A stretch of DNA of 64,000 bases from JABDFW01 sp035550215 (GTDB taxonomy: Bacteria; Bacteroidota; Bacteroidia; Chitinophagales; Chitinophagaceae): assembly GCA_035550215.1 (NCBI GenBank), contig DASZPM010000008.1:248001-312000 (forward strand). Reading direction: 5' to 3'. Below the pieces are notes generated by a model. The model searched no databases, was not told the DNA's origin, and saw nothing but the letters and a program-made list of their open reading frames with translations. A program made the translations under genes and the position numbers. Of this stretch, positions 54,659 through 62,118 are shown one piece after another; the stretch's first letter is position 1, and every line of letters starts with the position of its first letter.

Positions 54659-55125
54659 ATAAGTTGATTTCTGTAGTGTGATTTAATGCTGCCTGTTTTA
54701 TGCAGATTAGTTGGTAGCTAAAGGCCAATGGCTATTAGCTTATTATTGGTATATAACCAGCGATGCACTGATGCCTATGGAAAGGCCAATAATGTTAATG
54801 GCGGAGAAAACGCTGTTGCGCCGCAATGTTCTCCAGGCAACGGTAACGTAGTTTTTGAACATAACAATTAATTTGGATGATGATTTGCTATAACATATAA
54901 CGTACGAAAAAGGTTATAACATACATCGTGCCAATATCTAACTTGCTGGTTGTGAGGGTGTAGCGTGCTGCTAACTATTGGCGCTGTACGTTAGCGGACA
55001 ATAAGGTGTTCAAAAATGTTACAAGGCGCTTATGCGTTACGCAATGTTTGAAAAAGATTTGAGAAATCCCTTTTTTTATATATTTTGGTGTATAAGTCAA
55101 TCTTAAGCCTCTTAAATTATACACT
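54659..55125. other. Spacer containing a permease remnant
   Basis: 467 bases. Contains the pseudogene at 54743-54862. The rest shows no gene or repeat that I recognise. Confidence 0.7.
54743..54862 (-). pseudogene. N-terminal remnant of an FtsX-type permease
   Basis: 39 residues from an ATG: MFKNYVTVAWRTLRRNSVFS, then AINIIGLSIGISASLVIYQ, then TAA. It parallels the first residues of the permease at 52256-54658 (MFKNYFKLAWRNLTKN...VVGLSTGLACVILIYL) but stops, and no further homology follows. A deletion remnant or truncated copy. Confidence 0.8.
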
Positions 55126-55728
55126 ATGACGACCGAAACCGAACTCAAAGCGAGTTTTAAAGACCTCTCCAAATACCTTAACGCTATCAATGTGGCCCTG
55201 CTTGTGGTTAGCGGGTATATAATCCAGCGTTCAATATTTTATAGCTTAAACAGCGACGACGGCTCTGCCCACCATCACATGCAGCAGGCGCAAACTTCTT
55301 TCGACGGCCTCGGGTTTCTCTTTGGCACTATGAACATCTTTTGGCCGGTGGTAGCATTGGTTTTGCTGGTGCTCACTAAGCTGCTGTTGGGTAAGCAAAT
55401 GAAAATTTGGGATAAAATAAAAGTAATAGATAGCGAACAGAACACCGATTTTGACCCCCTGAATTTATACAGGGAGATATTCTCTTCAAAAAGCAGCCGG
55501 AGGCTTTTCTCAATAGCCTGTTTTCTGCCCCTGGTTGCGCTTATATTGCATTTATTGTACGGTATACTGCTATTTTTCATCGTTTTTGATGCTTCATCCG
55601 AGTTGACTGATTTGTTTATTGTATTTGCCCAAATTATAGTTACTGCGTGCAGTATCATCATAATTTCCAAAACTCCTTCAGCCATCTATTCAACCCTGAA
55701 AAAATTTCCTGCTGCGCCGACTGAGTAA
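55126..55728 (+). CDS. Hypothetical four-helix membrane protein
   Basis: 200 residues. Hydrophobic segments at about 22-38, 67-86, 128-148 and 160-180. The start is charged and cytoplasmic (MTTETELKASFKDLSKYLNA). No family recognised. It is isolated, between the permease remnant and a repeat cluster. Confidence 0.7.
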   Translation: MTTETELKASFKDLSKYLNAINVALLVVSGYIIQRSIFYSLNSDDGSAHHHMQQAQTSFDGLGFLFGTMNIFWPVVALVLLVLTKLLLGKQMKIWDKIKVIDSEQNTDFDPLNLYREIFSSKSSRRLFSIACFLPLVALILHLLYGILLFFIVFDASSELTDLFIVFAQIIVTACSIIIISKTPSAIYSTLKKFPAAPTE

Positions 55729-56029
55729 CTATGTAGGTAATGGAAAAATATTGTATGACATTGAAGGTATAAAAAATTGCAAATCCCGAAGCGCGGGAGA
55801 CTTGTGCTGTGGGTAACCCCGGCGGGGTGCCATATTGGTAGCCGTGGGTGGTAACCCACGGAAAAAGAACGAAGAGTTTTCTCAGAGCCCCGTAGGGGCA
55901 ACATATTTAACATTATAAAAAAAGGCGGGAAGGCCCGCACCCGTTGGATATACATGGGACACAACCCCGAAACACTAAGCGGCACAAGTGACCTCCGCAA
56001 GCGCAGAATGCTTGCATCAGGGGGTACAT
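55729..56029. repeat. REP-like repeat cluster
   Basis: 301 bases. In order: the 24-bp repeat (55746-55769), a reversed Y-like piece (TTGCAAATCCCGAAGC, 55777-55792), an ACCCC/GGGGT palindrome (55816-55828), CCGTGGGT/ACCCACGG hairpin (55842-55861), then Z copy 2 (55887-55899) followed by AACATATTTA. A 104-codon frame read across it on the minus strand is not a gene. Confidence 0.85.
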
Positions 56030-57400
56030 TTATTTGGCTGTAGTGTCGTGTTCTACTGCAGCAATATTTATGGGGTCTGTTATCTGCAGTTCTATATCAG
56101 GCTGCAAAGTATTGTTCCCGGTTTCGCCCGCCGGCCTTATCCATTCCTTTACACCAAATCGTATCTGTAAATGTGTATTGGGTGTTTTTGCAGCATATAG
56201 CTCACCAAAATGAGTGGGATGGCCGTCCCGGGGCGTTTGCCCCACCAGTGTTGCTATATGGTTATCTTTAATAATCGTGGCAAACATAATAGCACTGGAA
56301 AATGTACCATCACCAATAACTATGTAAACCTTTCCATTAAAAAAACTGCCGTTTGTGGCAGGGGTAATGGTGTCCGAATCATAATGTAAAATATCCCCCG
56401 GTTTTTTTTGAGCGTATTCGTCGTTATTAATGCCCCAGCGTTTAATAGTTTCCAGGTACTCATCGCTCCTCCTCCAGTTGCACTGGTAAGTGCGGTAAGG
56501 CTTATTGTAAAAATGGGCTATCAGCATGTCGCCAATGCCTGAATTGCCGCCGCTGTTCCTGCTGGCATCAATAATAAGTTTTGTAACGCCGTCTTCTTGT
56601 ATTTTATCAAATATACTGTCAATAGCGTGCTGAAACCAGGCAATATCCTCATTATTGTGTGTGCTGAATGTGCATGCATTTATATAACCGGTATGGCCAT
56701 ATTTTGTATAGCTTATTTTTTTGTTGCACAAACCGCCTGCCCGGGTATTTTTGTTAATATATGCCTGCCATAAGGTGGGGCTAACGCCCTGTAAAGTGGC
56801 TGTTTTGCCATTTTGCAATGTTATTGTGTACGTGGTAATAAGCTTATTGCCAAAACCATACAGGTAACCAAAATACTGCATACCTTTTGCTAACCGCTGG
56901 TTAGGGTAGCCGGTAGTGAATGCTGCGTTTTTTTGTACAAGGGCTTTAATGGCCATATTGTTAACCTGTTTTATTATATCGCCTGGTTTTATTGCATTGT
57001 TTTGCCCAAAAACGTCATCAATAACATATTCACTGCCTTTTATTGCAAGGGTAAAAGGCGGCAGCATGTCTGTAGTATCAAAAACCTCCATACTGTCCGG
57101 CAGCGATATGGCGGCATGCTCATCAGACAGCCAGGCAACGGCTGGTTTTACAATTTTATAAAACTCCGCAGTAGTAAGCGAATCGGTTATTTGTGCTTCC
57201 ATGTTTGTAAAAACCTGGCTGTATTGGTCGCGCGTTAACTCCGTAAAAGGGTTGGCGTGGGCATCAAATATTTGCTGTTTTATAAAGGTTATATCCTGCT
57301 TTAAAGCGCCGGGAGAGTATTTGTGCTGGGCATATAGTACAATGCAGCAAAAAATTAGCAGAGTGGTAAACAGGAGTTTAAAAAGGGCTGTAAGGCGCAT
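56030..57400 (-). CDS. S41-family (C-terminal processing) peptidase
   Basis: 456 residues with a signal peptide (MRLTALFKLLFTTLLIFCCI then VLYAQ). A PDZ-like part is suggested by AIKPGDIIKQVNNMAIKAL (136-154). The S41 core has LIIDASRNSGGNSG (275-288) and the nucleophile in IGDGTFSSA (S368/S369). The lysine expected further on is not obvious. Periplasmic protease, role unknown. Confidence 0.88.
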   Translation of the reverse strand: MRLTALFKLLFTTLLIFCCIVLYAQHKYSPGALKQDITFIKQQIFDAHANPFTELTRDQYSQVFTNMEAQITDSLTTAEFYKIVKPAVAWLSDEHAAISLPDSMEVFDTTDMLPPFTLAIKGSEYVIDDVFGQNNAIKPGDIIKQVNNMAIKALVQKNAAFTTGYPNQRLAKGMQYFGYLYGFGNKLITTYTITLQNGKTATLQGVSPTLWQAYINKNTRAGGLCNKKISYTKYGHTGYINACTFSTHNNEDIAWFQHAIDSIFDKIQEDGVTKLIIDASRNSGGNSGIGDMLIAHFYNKPYRTYQCNWRRSDEYLETIKRWGINNDEYAQKKPGDILHYDSDTITPATNGSFFNGKVYIVIGDGTFSSAIMFATIIKDNHIATLVGQTPRDGHPTHFGELYAAKTPNTHLQIRFGVKEWIRPAGETGNNTLQPDIELQITDPINIAAVEHDTTAK

Positions 57401-57552
57401 ATATACAACAGCATTGGTAAATAAATAATTTTGCTGTTAAAACGAAAACATAGTGAGTTTATTACATTCACAACAAAAAATAGCTGGCACATGTAAAACC
57501 CCGCTATCCTTCCTTCAAGTTATCAAAGCGCTCTAAGGATTTATAATAGCAA

Positions 57553-57567
57553 ACAGCCTCCGGCTGT
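57553..57567. repeat. REP-like family Z, divergent copy
   Basis: Palindrome with 6-bp arms, followed 3 bases later by AACATATTTG, the tail also found after the 55887 copy. Confidence 0.7.
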
Positions 57568-57656
57568 CCCAACATATTTGTCAACTATGTTTACTCAAAG
57601 CTTCAGCATAAGGCACAAAACAAAAAAGGCTACCAAAACTGGTAACCTTTATGTTG

Positions 57657-57727
57657 AGGTCCCGAGCGGAGTCGAACCGCTGTGGAAGCTTTTGCAGAGC
57701 TCTGCCTAGCCACTCGGCCACAGGACC
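57657..57727 (-). tRNA. tRNA-Cys (GCA)
   Basis: Minus strand. Acceptor GGTCCTG pairs with CGGGACC (one G-T), D arm GCC/GGC, anticodon stem GAGCT/AGCTT with loop CTGCAAA, so the anticodon is GCA; T arm with GGTTCGA. No CCA encoded at the 3' end. 71 nt. Confidence 0.95.
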
Positions 57728-57869
57728 GTTTTAAAAAATCCGGCTGCGAAAATAGGGTAATGCAGCGAATTACGCAATTCTAAACACTATTTAATTGAAT
57801 AATGCTGCAAAATGCCGGCAGAAACCCAGTTGCCGCTTTCTTCACTATTAATTTGTTAATTACTAATTA

Positions 57870-59093
57870 TCAATTACTGCCCAGGGGTTGGTAATCAATC
57901 ACCACTTTCGCGTTTTTTTGCTCGTTTGACGAGATAAACAGCTCGTACCTTTTTCCGCCCGTCCGCACTACCATTAAAGCAGTGTTTGGCGGTATGGAGC
58001 CAAGGTTGTCTGCCACCATAACAAGCTCATGGTGCGTGTCCTGCGGTGTGGCTTTAATTTTTATGGTAATAGGTTTGGTGTTAAGGCCTTTTTTGTAGGC
58101 TACTATTTCGTTGTTGTGGTACACGGTTATGGTATCGCCGTCAACTTCGCCATTGTCATACAGCTCAATCAAAATATCCGGTGAGGTGGTAACTATTGTC
58201 TTTACCAGCGGGTTTTCACGCTGCTTAATAACATCCGGCGCAGGCGGCAGTTGCCTTTTTATCGGCTCTTCTGTTGGCGGTATTATTTGCGCCGGTGGCT
58301 GCACAGGCTCGCTTTTAACCAGGGTTGAATCGGCTGTCACCACGGGCGGTACGGGTGTTTTTACTGCTGGTTTTTTGGCGGTGCTGTTATTGGTGGCTGA
58401 TGGCCTTTTTGTGGCCGGCGCTTGTGTTTTTTTAGGCGGCGTGGTTTGCTTTGCAAGCGGCTGCTGCTTTTGTGGTGTTTGCGCCTTTTGCTGCGGCTGT
58501 TTTGCCGGCGGTGTGGTTTTTTTAGCTACGGCTGATGAATCAGCACGGTGTTGTAAAGGCGGTTTTTTAGAGGCTATTACCTGTTTCTTGGGTTTCTTTT
58601 TCAGCAAAAAATCCTCTTTCTGAAAATCAGATTCCTGCACGCGTTCAAGATATACCGTGCCTGAGCCGCAGTCTTTGCCCGTGTTGGTAACCACGCTGGA
58701 AAATGAGCCTTCCAGCGCTTCTTTATCTCCCTCCTTATGGTATTGCAGGTAACACGTCATAAGGCACGAAAAATCCAAAGTGCCCATCTTAACCTCCACA
58801 AGGGTATCTTCTTTTAACGTTAATATCCCTGCTTTTTGGTTGTATATGCCTATAAACCTCGCCTTGCCGTAAAATGATGTTAACCTGTAAGAGTATGTAA
58901 CGCCTTTTATGGGGTTGGGGGTATTGGGGCCATGCTTGCTGTCAAGCTGGTCTATTTGCACCTCGTACTTAAATTCCTGTTTATAAGGGCCGTAGCCGGA
59001 ATAAAATGTTCCCCGCCAGATACCCGTAATATCCTGGGCATGAAGGGCGGTAGTAAAAAAGAGCAATGTGCCAAAAATCCAGGCAAACTTCAT
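57870..59093 (-). CDS. Secreted modular protein with a Lys/Pro/Gln-rich linker
   Basis: 407 residues with a signal peptide (MKFAWIFGTLLFFTTALHA-Q). First ~165 residues are a beta domain (ITGIWRGTFYSGYGPYKQEF). Then ~130 residues of low complexity: many KKT, PPAKQPQQKAQTPQKQQP. The last ~110 form a second beta domain (NGEVDGDTITVYHNNEIVAY, HHELVMVADNLGSIPPNTAL). The C-terminal domain recurs at the ends of Bacteroidota surface proteins, with unknown function. It probably crosses or binds the envelope. Confidence 0.7.
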   Translation of the reverse strand: MKFAWIFGTLLFFTTALHAQDITGIWRGTFYSGYGPYKQEFKYEVQIDQLDSKHGPNTPNPIKGVTYSYRLTSFYGKARFIGIYNQKAGILTLKEDTLVEVKMGTLDFSCLMTCYLQYHKEGDKEALEGSFSSVVTNTGKDCGSGTVYLERVQESDFQKEDFLLKKKPKKQVIASKKPPLQHRADSSAVAKKTTPPAKQPQQKAQTPQKQQPLAKQTTPPKKTQAPATKRPSATNNSTAKKPAVKTPVPPVVTADSTLVKSEPVQPPAQIIPPTEEPIKRQLPPAPDVIKQRENPLVKTIVTTSPDILIELYDNGEVDGDTITVYHNNEIVAYKKGLNTKPITIKIKATPQDTHHELVMVADNLGSIPPNTALMVVRTGGKRYELFISSNEQKNAKVVIDYQPLGSN

Positions 59094-59174
59094 ATCGCAA
59101 AACTAATGGCACAATATAGCAAATGCTGATAAAGAAGCGTTAAGTTTTACGAAAGGTATCTCACAATCATTTGC

Positions 59175-59182
59175 TAACTTTG
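59175..59182 (+). promoter_or_regulatory. -7 box of the thrS promoter (TAACTTTG)
   Basis: A perfect TAnnTTTG match about 63 bases upstream of the thrS start; the -33 element is weak. Confidence 0.45.
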
Positions 59183-59230
59183 CAAACCCAAAAGCTGCCG
59201 GCCTGCAGCGCATAGCATAAGGCTGGCACA

Positions 59231-59236
59231 AAGGAG
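59231..59236 (+). promoter_or_regulatory. Ribosome binding site AAGGAG of thrS
   Basis: AAGGAG 9 bases before the ATG at 59246, which supports that start rather than the TTG at 59237. Confidence 0.7.
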
Positions 59237-59245
59237 TTGATTATT

Positions 59246-61177
59246 ATGATAAATATTACTTTACCGGATGGAAGCGTAAGGCAGTACGGGAGCGGTGTTA
59301 CCGCGATGGATATTGCAAAATCAATCAGTGAAGGGCTGGCAAGAAAAGTGCTTGCAGCAAAAGTGAATGGCGAAGTTTGGGACGCAACACGCCCCATTAC
59401 GGCAGACGCTACGCTTAAACTGCTGACGTGGGACGACCCGGAGGGTAAATCTACATTCTGGCATTCTTCTGCACACCTGATGGCCGAAGCCGTGGAGAGC
59501 ATGTTTCCCGGCGCTAAATTCTGGGTGGGCCCCGCCGTGGATAAAGGGTTTTATTATGATATGGATTTGGGTGACAGTAAGCTGAGCGAAGAAGACCTTG
59601 CGGTGCTGGAGAAAAAGATGAACGAACTGGCGAAGCAGAATAATACGTATGTAAGAAAAGAAATACCCAAAAAAGAGGCAGTTGAATATTTTGCGGAGAA
59701 GGGCGATGAATACAAGCTTGACCTGCTGCAAAACCTGGATGACGGCAAAATAACTTTTTATACACAGGGCGGTTTTACTGATTTGTGCCGCGGGCCGCAC
59801 ATACCCAGTACCGGGCCTATTAAAGCCATTAAGCTTACCAACATTGCGGGCGCTTACTGGAAAGGCGATGAAAAAAATAAACAGCTTACCCGCGTGTACG
59901 GTGTAACCTTTCCTAACCAGAAAGAGCTTGATGAATACGTGCTAATGCTAGAGGAAGCCAAAAAAAGAGACCACCGCAAGCTGGGTAAAGAGTTGGGTAT
60001 TTTTACCGTTAGCGACGATGTAGGCCAGGGCCTGATATTGTGGATGCCCAACGGTACCGTTATTATTGAAGAACTGGAAAAGCTGGCGAAGGAAACGGAA
60101 GCTGCTGCCGGTTATAAACGCGTGGTAACCCCGCACATAGCCAAGGAGAACCTGTACCTTACCAGCGGCCACCTGCCGTACTATGCTGACAGTATGTACC
60201 CGCCCATGGAAATGGACGGCACCAAATACTATCTTAAGGCAATGAACTGCCCGCACCACCACAAAATATTTGATGCGGAGCCGAGAAGCTATAAAGACCT
60301 GCCGTTACGCCTTGCGGAATACGGTACCTGTTACCGTTACGAGCAAAGCGGTGAGTTGTTCGGGCTTATGCGTGTGCGCTGCCTGCACATGAACGACGCG
60401 CATATTTATTGCAGTAAGGAACAGTTTGCGCAGGAGTTTAAGGCTGTGAATGAAATGTACCTGAAATATTTTAAAATATTCGGTATTGATAAATTCGTGA
60501 TGCGCCTTAGCCTGCACGACCCTGCTAAACTGGGCCAGAAGTATATTAACGAGCCGGAGCTGTGGCTGGAAACAGAAGAGATGGTGCGCCAGGTGTTAAA
60601 AGAAACCGGTACGCCTTTTGTTGAAGTGCAGGACGAAGGGGCTTTTTACGGACCGAAGATAGATGTGCAGATTTGGAGTGTAATAGGCCGCGAGTTTACC
60701 CTGGCCACCAACCAGGTTGATTTTGCGCAGGGCCGCAGGTTTAACCTGCAATACACCAAAAGCGATAACACTGCCGATACGCCGTTAATTATTCACCGTG
60801 CGCCGCTGGGCACGCACGAAAGGTTTATAGGCTTTTTGCTGGAGCATTATGCGGGTAAGTTCCCGGTGTGGCTGGCACCGCTGCAGGTAAAAATACTCCC
60901 CATCAGCGATAAGTTTATACCCTACGCGCAGGATGTGCTGGCAAAGCTGGTAAAGGCCGGCGTAAGGGTGGAAATTGATGAACGTGGCGAAAAGATAGGC
61001 AAGAAAATAAGGGAGGCCGAGCTTAGCAAAGTGCCTTACATGCTGGTGATAGGGGAAAAAGAAGTGGCTGACGGAAAGCTTTCCATACGCAGGCAGGGCA
61101 AGGGCGATTTGGGCAGTGTAGCTACCGGAGAATTTATAAATAATATTAAAGAAGAAATTGCTGAAAGAAAAGCATAG
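59246..61177 (+). CDS. thrS: Threonyl-tRNA synthetase
   Basis: 643 residues from the ATG at 59246, placed by the AAGGAG site. TGS domain (1-62), editing domain with HSSAH (H73, H77) and CRGPH, class II catalytic core (motif 2 near CYRYEQSGELFGLMR, zinc ligands in NCPHH and GTHERF), then the anticodon-binding domain. Charges tRNA-Thr and edits Ser-tRNA. infC follows after 169 bases. Confidence 0.97.
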   Translation: MINITLPDGSVRQYGSGVTAMDIAKSISEGLARKVLAAKVNGEVWDATRPITADATLKLLTWDDPEGKSTFWHSSAHLMAEAVESMFPGAKFWVGPAVDKGFYYDMDLGDSKLSEEDLAVLEKKMNELAKQNNTYVRKEIPKKEAVEYFAEKGDEYKLDLLQNLDDGKITFYTQGGFTDLCRGPHIPSTGPIKAIKLTNIAGAYWKGDEKNKQLTRVYGVTFPNQKELDEYVLMLEEAKKRDHRKLGKELGIFTVSDDVGQGLILWMPNGTVIIEELEKLAKETEAAAGYKRVVTPHIAKENLYLTSGHLPYYADSMYPPMEMDGTKYYLKAMNCPHHHKIFDAEPRSYKDLPLRLAEYGTCYRYEQSGELFGLMRVRCLHMNDAHIYCSKEQFAQEFKAVNEMYLKYFKIFGIDKFVMRLSLHDPAKLGQKYINEPELWLETEEMVRQVLKETGTPFVEVQDEGAFYGPKIDVQIWSVIGREFTLATNQVDFAQGRRFNLQYTKSDNTADTPLIIHRAPLGTHERFIGFLLEHYAGKFPVWLAPLQVKILPISDKFIPYAQDVLAKLVKAGVRVEIDERGEKIGKKIREAELSKVPYMLVIGEKEVADGKLSIRRQGKGDLGSVATGEFINNIKEEIAERKA

Positions 61178-61202
61178 AATATATTAATTTTACAGGAAAT
61201 AT

Positions 61203-61252
61203 GGTTATGCAGGCCGTTTAAAAAACATAAATTGCATGCATAACCTGTTTTT
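61203..61252 (+). terminator. Hairpin between thrS and infC
   Basis: Arms GGTTATGCA (61203-61211) and TGCATAACC (61237-61245), with 25 bases between and a TGTTTTTAT tail. It could be a thrS terminator or an attenuator in the infC leader. Confidence 0.45.
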
Positions 61253-61346
61253 ATAAATAATATCGCGGTAAAAATATTATAATAAAAAAACAGCGTTATT
61301 ATTTCCATTTTTCAACAAAAAACGATTTTTAACCAAACAGAATTGA

Positions 61347-61937
61347 ATGGCATTACCGTACAGAGGTGGGGGCGGTAGGTTTAACCCCCGTTTTAACAGG
61401 CAGCCCGAGCCTGAACATCGTATCAACGACAGAATAAGGGTTCCGCAAGTTCGCCTTGTGGGAGAAAATGTAACCGTAGGTATTTACCCGATAGAAGAAG
61501 CAAGAAGAATTGCCCAGCAGCAGGAGTTAGACCTGGTGGAAATTTCACCAAACGCCGACCCGCCTGTTTGCAAGGTGATTGATTATAAAAAGTTTCTTTA
61601 CGAGAAAAAGCGTAAGGAAAAAGAAATGAAGGCAAATGCCAAGCAAAGCGAAGTAAAAGAAATTCGTTTTACGCCTGGTACCGACGACCACGATTTTGAT
61701 TTTAAAGCCAAGCATGCCGAAAACTTTTTAAAAGACGGCAACAAGGTAAAAGCATACGTGCAGTTTAAAGGCCGCGCCATAATGTTTAAGGAAAGGGGCG
61801 AGTTGGTGCTTTTGAAATTTGCCGAGCGCCTTGCAGAAGTAGGCCAGCCTGAAAGCCTGCCCAAGCTGGAAGGCAAGCGTATGTTTTTAATGCTTACGCC
61901 TAAAACGGGTAAAAAGAAAAAAGAAATTGTTGCATAA
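61347..61937 (+). CDS. infC: Translation initiation factor IF-3
   Basis: 196 residues. The N-terminal domain has the conserved RINDRIRVPQVRLVGENV and the C-terminal domain has EIRFTPGTDDHDFDFKAKHA and ENFLKDGNKVK. Binds the 30S subunit and checks the initiation codon. It starts with ATG. Unusually, it is followed by a strong terminator and not by rpmI-rplT. Confidence 0.97.
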   Translation: MALPYRGGGGRFNPRFNRQPEPEHRINDRIRVPQVRLVGENVTVGIYPIEEARRIAQQQELDLVEISPNADPPVCKVIDYKKFLYEKKRKEKEMKANAKQSEVKEIRFTPGTDDHDFDFKAKHAENFLKDGNKVKAYVQFKGRAIMFKERGELVLLKFAERLAEVGQPESLPKLEGKRMFLMLTPKTGKKKKEIVA

Positions 61938-61972
61938 AAATAAAGGGGCCGCTAAAAGCCCCTTTTTTATTT
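61938..61972 (+). terminator. Rho-independent terminator after infC
   Basis: Stem AAAGGGGC / GCCCCTTT (61942-61949 and 61958-61965), 8-base loop, then TTTATTT. Closes the thrS-infC transcript. Confidence 0.9.
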
Positions 61973-62118
61973 GGCGCAGGCGTAACAATTACCCCGGCTA
62001 ACAACCGTTAAATACTTTACACCGTTTATTTAGCGTACACCTTACTTGGGCAGCGCGCAGGATTGTAGTAAATTTGAATGTGCCTCGCTGTTGAATACAA
62101 GGGTGGTTGCCGCGCAGT

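Larger units (their letters stand above)
57401..57869. other. Spacer with tRNA-Cys and a REP-like palindrome
   Basis: 469 bases. Contains the palindrome ACAGCC-TCC-GGCTGT (57553-57567) followed by CCCAACATATTTGT, a relative of family Z, and the tRNA gene at 57657-57727. No ORF supported. Confidence 0.85.

Noticed and set aside
55686..56000. 104-codon frame on the minus strand
   Set aside because: It is the translation of the REP-like cluster and has no recognisable domain.
58111..58623. 170-codon Gly/Cys-rich frame on the plus strand
   Set aside because: It mirrors the low-complexity Lys/Pro/Gln linker of the minus-strand gene; composition follows from that repeat.
59321..59800. 159-codon minus-strand frame
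   Set aside because: Antisense to the thrS editing and TGS regions; thrS is certain.
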